Below, piece by piece: positions 28,694-37,444 of a stretch of DNA of 64,000 nucleotides. How positions within the stretch are numbered: the stretch's first letter is position 1; every line of letters starts with the position of its first letter. This DNA comes from Hyphomicrobiales bacterium (GTDB lineage: Bacteria > Pseudomonadota > Alphaproteobacteria > Rhizobiales > Rhizobiaceae), in the NCBI GenBank assembly GCA_900471525.1, contig UCEZ01000047.1, positions 62,001 to 126,000 on the forward strand, given 5' to 3'. Below the pieces are notes generated by a model. That model saw nothing but the letters and a program-made list of their open reading frames with translations. It made no database searches and was not told where the DNA came from. The position numbers and the translations under genes were made by a program.

Positions 28694-28698
28694 TTCGT

Positions 28699-29673
28699 TT
28701 ATCTGGGCCAATCCAGCCAGTCGCGCATCAACTGGTGGGCGATGGCGCCCTTCGGCGGCGTACCGAGTTCGCCGGCTGCAAGCGTCACGCCGGTGTTGCG
28801 TGCCAGCATCGCCGCAGTTTCCTCACGCGTGAACCAGCGGCAATCCTCAAGCTCATGCTCATCACGGTGAATGTCCCGGGACTTGGCCTCCGCATAACAG
28901 CCGATCATCAGCGTATGCGGCATCGGCCAGGGCTGCGAGGCATGGTAGCGGACGCGGCCGACGCGGATGCCCGATTCCTCATGGGTTTCACGCCGAACGG
29001 CATTCTCCATCGTTTCACCCGGCTCCACGAAACCCGCGAGGCAGGAATACATGCCTTCTGGAAAATGCGGGCTGCGGCCGAGAAGGCAGAGATCGCGCTC
29101 CAGATCGATCGTCAGCATGATCACGACCGGATCGGTGCGCGGAAATGTCATGTGGCCACAAGCGGAGCAGATGCGACGATAGCCGCCGGCCTTGCTTTCC
29201 ATCGCCGAACCGCATTTGCCGCAAAAGCGGTTCGAGGCATTCCAGCTGATCAGGCTTGATGCTTGTGCGAACTGGCCAAGCAGCTCGTCGGGCAGCATCT
29301 GTTGGCGATAAAGCGTGCGGCCATCGGCAACCTTGAAGGGTTCTGGCAGCGTTTCCTCGGTAAGGCCAACCGGGACGGCCAGCCGCGGTTCGCCATTCGC
29401 CAGGAACCCGAGCAGGATGGCATCATCGAGGATCGGCTCCAATCCTGCCAGTTCATAGGGCGCAAACAGCGGGTCGATGATCTTCTCGTCGTGCTTGACG
29501 ACCAGCTTGCCGCCGGAAAAGGCGAAGACATGCGCACCTTCCTTGCGGAAGGCCACCTCGACGCAATCGTCGGGGCGATGTTCGGATTGCCGTTCCAGGT
29601 GATTTTCGGCGAAGGCGACGAGCGTGCTCGGCTCGGGATGCGGGCTGTGCAGGTCGAAGATCGATTTCGTCAT
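28699..29673 (-). CDS. nudC: NAD(+) diphosphatase, Nudix family
   Basis: A 324-residue NudC that hydrolyses NADH/NAD+ to NMN(H) and AMP and can decap NAD-capped RNA. A four-Cys zinc ribbon is visible (CGKCG and CSACG). It is followed by the Nudix box GFVEPGETMENAVRRETHEE and the downstream SQPWPMPHTLMIGC motif that is specific for NAD pyrophosphatases. The start is two bases after the HIT gene's stop on the same strand, so the two form an operon. Confidence 0.94.
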   Translation of the reverse strand: MTKSIFDLHSPHPEPSTLVAFAENHLERQSEHRPDDCVEVAFRKEGAHVFAFSGGKLVVKHDEKIIDPLFAPYELAGLEPILDDAILLGFLANGEPRLAVPVGLTEETLPEPFKVADGRTLYRQQMLPDELLGQFAQASSLISWNASNRFCGKCGSAMESKAGGYRRICSACGHMTFPRTDPVVIMLTIDLERDLCLLGRSPHFPEGMYSCLAGFVEPGETMENAVRRETHEESGIRVGRVRYHASQPWPMPHTLMIGCYAEAKSRDIHRDEHELEDCRWFTREETAAMLARNTGVTLAAGELGTPPKGAIAHQLMRDWLDWPR

Positions 29674-29675
29674 GG

Positions 29676-30080
29676 TCAGAGGTTTTCCAGTATCCGTGCT
29701 GCGAATGCCTTGCGCTCGTCATCGCTCCAGGGTTCTGCAGTCCCATACCCCCAGACCGGCCCCGGCCAGTTGGCATCACCTTCGCTGCGGGCGATGACAT
29801 GGACATGAAGCTGGCGGACGATATTGCCAAGCGCGCCGACATTGATCTTCGTCGCCCCTGTCACCTTTTTCAATGCCGAAGCGACCATGTTCGTCTCGAA
29901 AGTCAGCATCGCCTGGTCGAGCGGCGTCAGATCGAAGATTTCCGACACGTCGTCACGCTGCGGAATAAGCACCAGCCAGGGCCAGCGGCGGTCATTGTTG
30001 ACGCGAAGCTGGCAAAGGCCGAGCTTGGCGACAAGCAATCCATCGCGTTGAAGACGTTCGTCGATATCGAAAGCAGGCAA
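29676..30080 (-). CDS. HIT (histidine triad) family hydrolase
   Basis: A 134-residue HIT protein, a nucleotide hydrolase or transferase. The triad is LHVHVIAR, preceded by the INVGALGNIVRQ segment. The proposed start is TTG at 30080, seven bases after AGGGAG; no ATG gives a family-like N-terminus, and the frame upstream runs through the oppositely directed SRP RNA gene. It is the first gene of a two-gene unit with nudC. The coupling of two nucleotide-hydrolysing enzymes is suggestive of nucleotide clean-up. Confidence 0.8.
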   Translation of the reverse strand: MPAFDIDERLQRDGLLVAKLGLCQLRVNNDRRWPWLVLIPQRDDVSEIFDLTPLDQAMLTFETNMVASALKKVTGATKINVGALGNIVRQLHVHVIARSEGDANWPGPVWGYGTAEPWSDDERKAFAARILENL

Positions 30081-30180
30081 GCGGATCTCCCTGAGCGGTG
30101 ATTTTTCTTTTGTTTCAACAACGATAGCAGTTTTTTGAAGGCGTGGCTTGCTTTTGGTTTCGATATTGCCGATATGAGAG

Positions 30181-30280
30181 CCGGGAGGTTGGTGGTGGAC
30201 GAGCCACTCGCCAACCGGGTCAGGTCCGGAAGGAAGCAGCCCCAACGAGCCAGGCACGGGTCATCGTGCCAGCCTCCCAC
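30181..30280 (+). ncRNA. ffs: Signal recognition particle RNA (bacterial small, 4.5S)
   Basis: The conserved SRP domain IV core is present (GGTCAGGTCC, then GGAAGGAAGCAGCC). The ends close as a long stem: GGGAGG near 30183 pairs with CCTCCC at 30273-30278. A CCCTTTTCCTT tract follows as terminator. Its position immediately before dnaX is common in rhizobia. The exact ends are approximate. Confidence 0.93.
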
Positions 30281-30332
30281 CCTTTTCCTTCTGTCCGGTC
30301 TGGACACGACTTGGTGCCAAGCGGCAGGGGCG

Positions 30333-32210
30333 ATGAGCGAAGATACGTTGATCCCGACATCCGAGAAGCCCGCCGCCTACCGCGTACTTGCGCGCAAGTA
30401 CCGGCCGAAGGATTTCTCCGATCTGATGGTCGGCCAGGAACCGATGGTGCGCACGCTCACCAATGCGTTCGAGACCGGCCGTATCGCCCAAGCCTATATG
30501 CTGACCGGAGTTCGCGGCGTCGGCAAGACGACCACCGCTCGTATTCTCGCCCGTGCGCTGAACTACAAGACGCCTGAGATAGACAAGCCGACCATCGACC
30601 TCAGAATCCCCGGCGAGCATTGCCAGGCGATCATGGAAGGCCGCCATGTCGACGTGATCGAAATGGACGCCGCCTCGCATACCGGTATCGACGACATCCG
30701 CGAGATCATCGAGCAGGTGCGCTACCGCCCGGTTTCGGCGCGCTACAAGGTCTACATCATCGATGAAGTGCACATGCTCTCGACGCAGGCCTTCAACGGC
30801 CTGTTGAAGACGCTCGAAGAGCCGCCGGAGCATGTGAAATTCATCTTCGCAACGACCGAAATCCGCAAGGTTCCGATCACCGTCCTGTCGCGTTGCCAGC
30901 GCTTCGACCTGCGCCGCATCGGCGCATCGGACCTCGTCGGCCTGTTTACCACCATTCTCGGCAAGGAAGGCATTTCAGCCGATCCGGACGCCATGGCGAT
31001 GATCGCGCGCGCGGCCGAAGGCTCGGCCCGCGACGGCCTGTCGCTGCTTGACCAGGCGATCGCCCATGGTGGCGGCGTGGTCGAAGTCGAGGCCGTGCGC
31101 TCGATGCTTGGCCTTGCTGACCGCGCCCGCATCGTCGACCTGTTCGAGCATATCGTCAAAGGCGATGTCGCGGCGGCGCTCGACGAATTTGCCGGACAAT
31201 ACGAGGCCGGTGCCAGCCCCTCGGTCGTGCTGACCGATCTCGCCGATTTCACCCATCTCGTCACACGGCTGAAGTATGTGCCGGATGCGGCCAGCGACCA
31301 GTCGCTGAGCGAAATCGAACGCACCCGCGGCGCCGAGTTCGCCTCAAGCGTCGCGGTGACGACGCTGTCGCGGATCTGGCAGATGCTGTTGAAGGGCATT
31401 CCGGAAACGGAAAGTTCCTCGCGCCCGGCGGGTGCCGCCGAAATGGTGCTGATCCGGCTTGCCCATGCCGCTCACCTGCCCGCGCCGGAAGATGCGGCCC
31501 GCCGCTTGCTTGAACTCTCCAGCAGCGACGCCCCGCGCCAGCCGTCCGCCCCGAATGGCGGCAATGGCGGTGGCGCGCAGGCTTCCATGGGCGGATCGGT
31601 CCAGGCACGCGGCAATGACATGCCGCCCGCGCAACGGGCAACCGGAAACGGCGCGACCATGCTGCGTGCCGTGCCGGACGCCCCACCACAACCGGTTGCC
31701 GTTGGCAAGATCGAGGAGCGGCCGGTCGAGGCCCTCGTCACCAAGGTCGAACCCAAGGTTTCGCTGCGCTCGGTCAGCGACATTGCCGAACTTTGCGGCA
31801 CAAACCGGGATATCAAGCTGAAGACGCTGGTGCGCGGGTTTGTGCGGCTCGTGAACCTGGAGCCCGGGCGGCTGGAAATCAACCTGCCGGAGGATGCCCC
31901 GAAGACGCTGGTCGCCGAGCTACAGAAGAAACTCGAAGACTGGACCGGCATCCGCTGGATGGTCATCCTCAGCCGCGAACCTGGAGCGCCGACGCTGATC
32001 GAAGCCGAGACGCAGGCGCAGGAAAAGCGCGTCAGCGATGCCCGCCAGGACCCGGACGTTGCCGCCATTCTTGCCCGTTTCCCAGGCGCCAAGATTACGG
32101 ACGTACGCATCAAGGGACCAGAGCCGGAAGAGGAAAGCGAGGCGGTAGCTGTAGCCGCCGCCGAATCCGAAGAGGGCGACATCCTTCCCGGCGACGATAT
32201 CGAGCACTAA
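30333..32210 (+). CDS. dnaX: DNA polymerase III subunit tau/gamma
   Basis: A 625-residue clamp-loader subunit. The AAA+ domain (about 20-250) has Walker A GVRGVGKTT (K65) and DEVHMLS as Walker B; the lid and collar follow. A Pro/Gly/Gln-rich linker (about 410-490) leads to a C-terminal tau domain for polymerase contact. The four-Cys zinc module usual after Walker A is reduced: only one Cys (GEHCQAIMEG) remains. The start ATG at 30333 follows GGCAGGGGCG; the longer open frame overlaps the SRP RNA. ybaB follows after 39 bases, the usual neighbour. Confidence 0.94.
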   Translation: MSEDTLIPTSEKPAAYRVLARKYRPKDFSDLMVGQEPMVRTLTNAFETGRIAQAYMLTGVRGVGKTTTARILARALNYKTPEIDKPTIDLRIPGEHCQAIMEGRHVDVIEMDAASHTGIDDIREIIEQVRYRPVSARYKVYIIDEVHMLSTQAFNGLLKTLEEPPEHVKFIFATTEIRKVPITVLSRCQRFDLRRIGASDLVGLFTTILGKEGISADPDAMAMIARAAEGSARDGLSLLDQAIAHGGGVVEVEAVRSMLGLADRARIVDLFEHIVKGDVAAALDEFAGQYEAGASPSVVLTDLADFTHLVTRLKYVPDAASDQSLSEIERTRGAEFASSVAVTTLSRIWQMLLKGIPETESSSRPAGAAEMVLIRLAHAAHLPAPEDAARRLLELSSSDAPRQPSAPNGGNGGGAQASMGGSVQARGNDMPPAQRATGNGATMLRAVPDAPPQPVAVGKIEERPVEALVTKVEPKVSLRSVSDIAELCGTNRDIKLKTLVRGFVRLVNLEPGRLEINLPEDAPKTLVAELQKKLEDWTGIRWMVILSREPGAPTLIEAETQAQEKRVSDARQDPDVAAILARFPGAKITDVRIKGPEPEEESEAVAVAAAESEEGDILPGDDIEH

Positions 32211-32249
32211 GTTCCAAACACGACCACGAGATACATAGAGGAGATGGCG

Positions 32250-32573
32250 ATGCGCGACATCATGGGCATGATGGGCAAGGTCAAGGAAATGCAGGCCAAG
32301 ATGGAGAAGATGCAGGAAGAGATTTCTGCACTCGAAGTCGACGGCGCCTCCGGCGGTGGTCTCGTGACCGTGCGCATGGACGGCAAGGGCAACCTCAAGG
32401 GCTTGAAGATCGACCCGTCTTTGTTCAAGGAAGACGATGTCGAGATTCTCGAGGACCTGATCGTTGCCGCCCACAAGGACGGCAAGGACAAGGCTGAAGC
32501 CATCACCGCCGAAAAAACCCGCGCGCTGACCGCCGGGCTGCCGATCCCGCCCGGCATGAAGCTGCCCTTCTAA
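32250..32573 (+). CDS. YbaB/EbfC family nucleoid-associated protein
   Basis: A 107-residue DNA-binding protein. The N-terminal helix is rich in Met, Lys and Glu ([17 protein letters not shown]), followed by the strand segment [20 protein letters not shown] and a C-terminal helix ending in [14 protein letters not shown] lies six bases before the ATG at 32250, which favours that start over the ATG at 32244. The dnaX-ybaB pairing is widely conserved, usually with recR next; here two genes are inserted before recR. Confidence 0.92.
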   Translation: MRDIMGMMGKVKEMQAKMEKMQEEISALEVDGASGGGLVTVRMDGKGNLKGLKIDPSLFKEDDVEILEDLIVAAHKDGKDKAEAITAEKTRALTAGLPIPPGMKLPF

Positions 32574-32624
32574 GGAAGGCAGGGTACCGGCGGAAGCTGA
32601 ACGTGCCCGGCGCTCGAGCCAAGA

Positions 32625-33506
32625 TCAATTGGCGGGCAGGTAGGCCGCGCCGACAATGCGGACCTTGCGGGCCGGCGTTGGCACGAAGCTCGTCGTGCCG
32701 CGCAGGCCGACATCCCCCAGAAGCGCCACATCCAAGGCACCGGCTTTGACCGGCTCAATGGTCTTTGAATTCGAAAGCGCCAAATTTGGGTCAGCCGGAT
32801 CGGCTGCCGGTGCCTTCGCCAGTACGGTCTTGTAGAACCGATTCATATCGCAGGTCTTGAGCGGTGCTGCCGTGCGATAGGCCCCGGCATTGGGCAACTC
32901 CGCATAGCGCGCGCCTGTCGTCACCGAAATCATCTCGTCGGTATTCCGGTCCGCACTGGTTATCCGGTAGACATCCATCGCCGGATCGTCGCAGATGAAT
33001 TTGCACTGCGCGGCGATCGCTTCCACGTCCTCAGCCGTGTTGTAGCCGGAATTCGGTGTCGGGAATGAATAACCGTCCGATAGCCGGACGCAACGCGTCT
33101 CCATCTTGGCGCTGATACGCGGCAGAGCATATCCGGCCGTTGCGCCGCGAGCAGCAGCGGGGTCGGCGCGGCGGACTGGGACACGCTCTGCAACCGTCGG
33201 CTTCCGGCAACTGGGGTTCGACGCAACAGACAGGCTGGCAAGGCGAGCGCTCGCCTGCGCGATGCGGCCGGCGATTTCGCGGCATGCGAAGGTGGATGCA
33301 GCCGCACAGCTATATTTCACTTCGAAGGCCCGGTTGGCGGCGATCTGGCGCTGCAGGCGGGCGATTTCGGGGCTGGCCGATGCTCGCGAAGGCGCGCAAT
33401 CTCCGGCCTGCGCGCCATTGCCATGGATCGCAACGCTTACCAGCGCGGCAACCAGCAAGACGCTCCATTGCCTGATGCAGCCCGCAACTTGCATAGATCC
33501 ATACAT
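32625..33506 (-). CDS. Exported DUF2865-type protein
   Basis: A 293-residue secreted protein with a signal peptide (about residues 5-34, to GNGAQAGD). Eight or more cysteines are spaced through it, and the C-terminal half has the pattern RCVRLSDGYSFPTP, CKFICDDPAMDVYR and SVTTGARYAELPNAGAYRTA. This fits the rhizobial DUF2865 family, which shows a cell-wall or envelope-like Cys pattern. The function is unknown. The start at 33506 is favoured by AAGGGCTGTCATC; an ATG at 33548 is possible. It lies between ybaB and the MOSC gene on the opposite strand. Confidence 0.7.
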   Translation of the reverse strand: MYGSMQVAGCIRQWSVLLVAALVSVAIHGNGAQAGDCAPSRASASPEIARLQRQIAANRAFEVKYSCAAASTFACREIAGRIAQASARLASLSVASNPSCRKPTVAERVPVRRADPAAARGATAGYALPRISAKMETRCVRLSDGYSFPTPNSGYNTAEDVEAIAAQCKFICDDPAMDVYRITSADRNTDEMISVTTGARYAELPNAGAYRTAAPLKTCDMNRFYKTVLAKAPAADPADPNLALSNSKTIEPVKAGALDVALLGDVGLRGTTSFVPTPARKVRIVGAAYLPAN

Positions 33507-33753
33507 GATGACAGCCCTTGCTGCTCTCTTGCGAACAGACGCAAGCATCCCGGCGCTCTTGCCCTTGCAAGTTCGCTGCGGTTTGGCTGGGTCTGCACAA
33601 TCATCGATTTATCGCAGCCGGCCCGAATGCAATGAAGGCTCTGCGACAGGATCTCTCATAGGTTGAGAAGGGATTGAAATAAAGCGGAACTTAATCGGAT
33701 GGTTAAGACCGTCGGTTGCAATGCAGGCGACCGATGATGGGATCGGCAAAGTC

Positions 33754-34368
33754 TCAGGCGCTGGTGAGCTTGGCCCGGAGCTTGTCGTGGATCGGAGCGG
33801 CAAGATAACGGGCGCGATCCTCATCGGAGAGGTTCTTGTCGAAGGTTTCCAGCATTTCCGGCATCAGGACCGGCGAACCGGAATAGGCGTGATAGGTCAC
33901 GGCATCGCCGGCTTGGACGACGCCATCCTTGAGCACGCGGCAGTAGAAACCCGGTCGTCCGGCCTTGGCAAAACGTCGGGCGAAAGCGGGATCGTCCATG
34001 CGCGCAGTGAGCGTGGCGCAGGGGATGCGCGCCGAGGTGACTTCGAGTTCGATCGTCTCTGTCGCAAACCGATCGCCAACCGAGATCTTGCGGCTGTCGG
34101 CGCCTTCGATCACCAGGTTCTCACCGAAGATGCCGGGTTTCAGCTCGCGCGCTAACTCCTTCGACCACCAGTCGAGATCGATGGAGCCGAGCGCATAGAC
34201 CGCCTGATCGACGCCGCCATGGTGCTTGCGATTGCAGATCTTGTCGCCGATCAGCCCTTCGCGGTCGATCATCACACCCGTCTCGACAGGATGCTTGAAA
34301 ATGCCGGTCTTGTAGGTTTTGCCGGGCAGGATTTCGGCGCTGCCAGCGCAGACAGCGAGGATTTTCAT
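33754..34368 (-). CDS. MOSC domain protein (YiiM-like)
   Basis: A 204-residue MOSC domain protein, a fold that binds sulfur-molybdenum cofactor or acts on N-hydroxylated compounds in the YiiM branch. Segments seen are HHGGVDQAVYALGSIDLDWW and GIFGENLVIEG. The candidate cysteine in ARIPCATLTARM matches the conserved MOSC Cys. The start ATG at 34368 gives the family N-terminus MKILAVCAG; upstream sequence overlaps the divergent recR promoter. It is divergent from recR. Confidence 0.85.
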   Translation of the reverse strand: MKILAVCAGSAEILPGKTYKTGIFKHPVETGVMIDREGLIGDKICNRKHHGGVDQAVYALGSIDLDWWSKELARELKPGIFGENLVIEGADSRKISVGDRFATETIELEVTSARIPCATLTARMDDPAFARRFAKAGRPGFYCRVLKDGVVQAGDAVTYHAYSGSPVLMPEMLETFDKNLSDEDRARYLAAPIHDKLRAKLTSA

Positions 34369-34426
34369 GGGTAACACTCTCTTTTCGGCGATTCCGTTCC
34401 CCGCAGATATGGAGTAGAAACGGCCC

Positions 34427-35032
34427 ATGGCAAAGCGAGTCACCGGCCCCGAAATCGAAAAACTCATTCAGCTCCTGGCAAAGGTGCCCGGGCTCGGGCC
34501 GCGTTCGGCCCGGCGCGCTGCCCTTCATCTCGTCAAGAAGAAAGACCAGCTTCTCGGACCGCTGGCCGACGCCATGGGCGAGGCCTACACCAAGGTCCGC
34601 ATCTGCTCATGCTGCGGCAATGTCGATACGATCGACCCCTGCAGTGTCTGCTCCGACGAGCGGCGCGACAACTCGGTCATCATCGTCGTGGAAGACGTTT
34701 CCGATCTCTGGGCATTGGAGCGGGCAAGCGCGATGAACACGGCCTATCACGTGCTCGGCGGCACCCTGTCGCCGCTCGACGGCGTCGGGCCTGACGATCT
34801 CAACATCAAGGGTCTGGTCGAGCGCGTGGCAAAGGGCGGCGTGCGCGAACTGATCATCGCCGTCAACGCCACCGTCGAAGGCCAAACGACGGCCCATTAC
34901 ATTACTGATCAGCTGGATGGGCTGGGCGTCAAGATCACCCGGCTGGCACATGGCGTTCCCGTTGGTGGCGAGCTGGACTATCTGGACGAGGGGACGCTGA
35001 CGGCGGCGCTGAGGGCGAGGACGGCGATTTGA
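34427..35032 (+). CDS. recR: Recombination mediator RecR
   Basis: A 201-residue RecR acting with RecF/RecO in loading RecA at gaps. In order: a helix-hairpin-helix ([14 protein letters not shown]), a C4 zinc finger with C60, C63, C72 and C75, and a Toprim domain beginning [15 protein letters not shown]. The length is normal. The mltB-like gene begins nine bases after its stop. Confidence 0.95.
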   Translation: MAKRVTGPEIEKLIQLLAKVPGLGPRSARRAALHLVKKKDQLLGPLADAMGEAYTKVRICSCCGNVDTIDPCSVCSDERRDNSVIIVVEDVSDLWALERASAMNTAYHVLGGTLSPLDGVGPDDLNIKGLVERVAKGGVRELIIAVNATVEGQTTAHYITDQLDGLGVKITRLAHGVPVGGELDYLDEGTLTAALRARTAI

Positions 35033-35040
35033 GGAAAGCT

Positions 35041-36456
35041 ATGCGTATGCCGCGCCTTACCCCCCTCTGTCACTCCGTGACATCTCCCCCACAAGGGGGG
35101 AGATTGGCCGCCGCGGTCTCTCGATTGAACAGTCTGCTGGGAAGCCGGCGTGGAAAAAGAAAGATCTCCCCCCTTGTGGGGGAGATGTCGGTAAAGCCGA
35201 CAGAGGGGGGTAAGGCGCGGCAAACTCTGGCGGCGGCGCTCCTCGCCCTCCTGACGCTCACCACCTCCTCTCCCGCCCTTGCCGCCTCCAAGGCCGACAC
35301 CGAGGCGCAATTCCGCCAGTGGCTGCAAACCGATCTCTGGCCGGAAGCGCAGAAATCCGGAATTTCCGAAAAATCCTTCAAGGCAGCCTTTGCCGATGTG
35401 AAACTCAACTGGGACCTGCCTGATCTCGTTGCACCGGGCACCAAGCCACCGAGCGAACAGAAACAGAGCCAGGCGGAGTTTTCTTCGCCCGGTGCCTATT
35501 TCTCTGAGCAGAGGCTGCAGGGTCTGGCCGCGACCGGCCGCAGCCTTGCCAAGGAAAATGCCGCGACACTTAGGCGGATCGAGAAGGCCTACGGTGTTCC
35601 GGGACCGATCATCGTTGCCATCTGGGGCCGCGAATCCGGCTTCGGCCGAGCGAAAATCCCGCATCCGATCATGGATGTACTCGCCACCAAAGCCTTCATG
35701 TCGACGCGCGGTGATCTCTTTCGGCGCGAACTGATCGCGGCTCTTCATATCCTCGACAGTGGCGACGTTCGTGAGGCTGAGATGAAGGGGTCCTGGGCCG
35801 GTGCCATGGGCCAGCCGCAGTTCCTGCCGACGAGCTTCCTCAAATACGCAGTCGATTTCGACGGCGACGGGCGGCGTGACATCTGGAAATCGACACCCGA
35901 CACGCTTGCCTCGATCGCCAACTACCTGGCAAAAAAAGGCTGGCAGCGTGGCCGCGACTGGGGTTTCGAGGTCTATATCCCCGCCAATGTCACCTGCGCA
36001 CAGGAAGGTCCGGACCTGGCAAAGCCGATTTCCCAATGGGCATCCGATGGTATCGAACGGACATCCGGCAAGGCGTTTCCAGCAAGCGAAGCCAAGGCCG
36101 ATGGCATGATGCTGGTTCCGGCCGGCCGCCATGGTCCCGAATTCATCGTCACGCCGAATTTCTACGTCATCAAGGAATACAACAATTCCGACCTCTATGC
36201 CCTCTTCATCGGCAACCTCGCCGACCGGATCGCCTCGGGTGGCGGCGCGTTCAAGCGCGAGTTCGGCGACGTCGGCAAGATGCTGCGCTCGGACGTCTTG
36301 AAGATGCAGAAGGCGCTGGAAGGCCAAGGCTACGATATCGGCAAGGCGGATGGCCTGGCCGGCTATAAGACCCGGCGCTCGCTTGGCGCATGGCAGGCGA
36401 AGAACGGCATCGAGCCGACTTGTTTCCCGCAGAAAAACCTGTTGGGAAAATTCTAG
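35041..36456 (+). CDS. Lytic murein transglycosylase (MltB family) with a repeat inserted in its signal region
   Basis: A 471-residue peptidoglycan lytic transglycosylase. The SLT_2/MltB domain has catalytic Glu198 in WGRESGFG and the segments GSWAGAMGQPQFLPTSFLKYA and NYLAKKGW. A C-terminal PG_binding_1 domain follows (QKALEGQGYDIGKADG). GAGGAAAGCT lies before the ATG at 35041. Codons 4-60 are a 171-bp palindromic repeat (35050-35220), a multiple of three. Removing it would join MRM to QTLAAALLALLTL...SSPALAAS, a perfect signal peptide. Inside the repeat an in-frame ATG at 35185 could start a protein beginning MSVKPTEGGKARQ with an intact signal peptide. The gene is therefore probably still functional. 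Confidence 0.88.
   Translation: MRMPRLTPLCHSVTSPPQGGRLAAAVSRLNSLLGSRRGKRKISPLVGEMSVKPTEGGKARQTLAAALLALLTLTTSSPALAASKADTEAQFRQWLQTDLWPEAQKSGISEKSFKAAFADVKLNWDLPDLVAPGTKPPSEQKQSQAEFSSPGAYFSEQRLQGLAATGRSLAKENAATLRRIEKAYGVPGPIIVAIWGRESGFGRAKIPHPIMDVLATKAFMSTRGDLFRRELIAALHILDSGDVREAEMKGSWAGAMGQPQFLPTSFLKYAVDFDGDGRRDIWKSTPDTLASIANYLAKKGWQRGRDWGFEVYIPANVTCAQEGPDLAKPISQWASDGIERTSGKAFPASEAKADGMMLVPAGRHGPEFIVTPNFYVIKEYNNSDLYALFIGNLADRIASGGGAFKREFGDVGKMLRSDVLKMQKALEGQGYDIGKADGLAGYKTRRSLGAWQAKNGIEPTCFPQKNLLGKF
35050..35220. repeat. Rhizobial palindromic mosaic repeat element inside the mltB signal-peptide region
   Basis: A 171-bp element bounded by perfect 21-bp inverted repeats (35050-35070 and 35200-35220, with core CCTTACCCCCCTCTGT). 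Inside is a second perfect 24-bp inverted pair (35081-35104 and 35164-35187, with core CTCCCCCACAAGGGGGGAG). Short hairpins of their own join the two pairs (GTCAC-TCC-GTGAC on the left, GTCGG-TAAAG-CCGAC on the right). The middle (35105-35163) is unique. This modular palindrome resembles the mosaic intergenic repeats known from rhizobia, but here it lies inside a coding sequence and keeps the frame. Confidence 0.85.
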
Positions 36457-36509
36457 AGCGGTTCATCTAGACCGGGCGAAACCGCATTCGATCCCGCCCG
36501 GTCCGATAA

Positions 36510-37265
36510 TCAGGCGAGGTTTGTTTCGAGTAGATCCAAGATCGCAGACCAGCCCTTTTCGTGGCCCTGCCGCGCTTCTTCGGATTTGAACTTCACCTGC
36601 TTCAAGGTGATTTCGGTCGTGCCGGCATCCACTTCAGCGAGATCGATGGTCACCACGCTGTCGTCAAGCGAATAGGGCGACTCCCAGGTGAAGGCGAGAC
36701 GCGAATAGGGGTCGATCTCGAGATAGGTGCCGGCGTGCGGGATTTCCTTCTCGGCGGTCACCATGACAATCGAAAACCGGCCGCCCTTCACCGAATCGTT
36801 CTTGACTTTGGACGGCTCGGTGCTGCCCGAAGGCACTACCATGAATTTCGCCAGCATGGCTGGCGAAAGCCAGGCATTGAACACTTTCTCGCGTGAGGCT
36901 GCAATTTTGCGGTTCACCGTCAGTTCAAGCTCATTCATCTTTTCATCCTCCAAAACGAGTAGGTTTTCCAGCGCCGCAAGGCGCAGTTCCCAGATGGACT
37001 TCAATTGCGCGAACCAGTTCTCCGTCAGCTTCAGCGGTTCGAGTTCGGCTGCGATGAAATGCTCGCGGCCTAAAGTCCGGCGGGTGACAAGTCCTGCTTC
37101 CTCCAGCACCTTGATGTGCTTGGAGACGGAATTGAGGGACATGTCGAAATGGGAGGCGAGCGCCGTCACTCTCAAAGCCCCCTCCTGAACAAGCAGTGTC
37201 AGAATCTGTCGCCGCGTGGTGTCACCGGCAGCCTTCAGAAGTCGTGACAGATCATCTTCGTTCAT
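36510..37265 (-). CDS. ArsR-type regulator fused to an SRPBCC (AHSA1) domain
   Basis: A 251-residue fusion. Residues 1-100 are a winged-helix ArsR/SdpR-like domain (LKAAGDTTRRQILTLL, then SVSKHIKVLEEAGLVTRR). A short linker leads to an SRPBCC/AHSA1 domain (about 110-250) that forms a hydrophobic ligand pocket (ELTVNRKIAASREKVFNAWL, TWESPYSLDDSVV). In most genomes these are two adjacent genes; here they are one chain, suggesting direct ligand control of DNA binding. A near-perfect palindrome lies 42 bases upstream, so it probably represses itself. No metal-binding Cys motif is visible. Confidence 0.88.
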   Translation of the reverse strand: MNEDDLSRLLKAAGDTTRRQILTLLVQEGALRVTALASHFDMSLNSVSKHIKVLEEAGLVTRRTLGREHFIAAELEPLKLTENWFAQLKSIWELRLAALENLLVLEDEKMNELELTVNRKIAASREKVFNAWLSPAMLAKFMVVPSGSTEPSKVKNDSVKGGRFSIVMVTAEKEIPHAGTYLEIDPYSRLAFTWESPYSLDDSVVTIDLAEVDAGTTEITLKQVKFKSEEARQGHEKGWSAILDLLETNLA

Positions 37266-37306
37266 TATTCATCCCAATGGTTGAATATACAAAATACACG
37301 TGATAG

Positions 37307-37322
37307 TCAACCATATGGATGA
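37307..37322. promoter_or_regulatory. Operator candidate of the ArsR-SRPBCC regulator
   Basis: TCAACCATATGGATGA is a palindrome with a single mismatch, of the TCAACCAT-ATGGTTGA type common for SdpR/ArsR regulators. A second arm, ATGGTTGA, occurs at 37277-37284, spaced so that it also pairs with TCAACCAT. Both lie in the leader of the regulator gene. Confidence 0.6.
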
Positions 37323-37444
37323 GTATTTTTGAACGCGCAAAGACGACAGTCCCCGGAAACTTTGCAGCATTGGCCTCCTGAAATTTGAGGGGACTGGGAC
37401 GGCTGCAAAGCCGATCACCGGATGACGAGCGGGCAAGCACTCCT

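Noticed and set aside
30333..32210. Programmed frameshift in dnaX producing a short gamma form
   Set aside because: No A-rich slippery heptamer followed by a stem-loop was noticed; only the full-length frame is supported.
35029..35040. TTG at 35029 as the start of the lytic transglycosylase
   Set aside because: It overlaps the recR stop, but the ATG at 35041 has GAGGAAAGCT correctly spaced upstream and is preferred.
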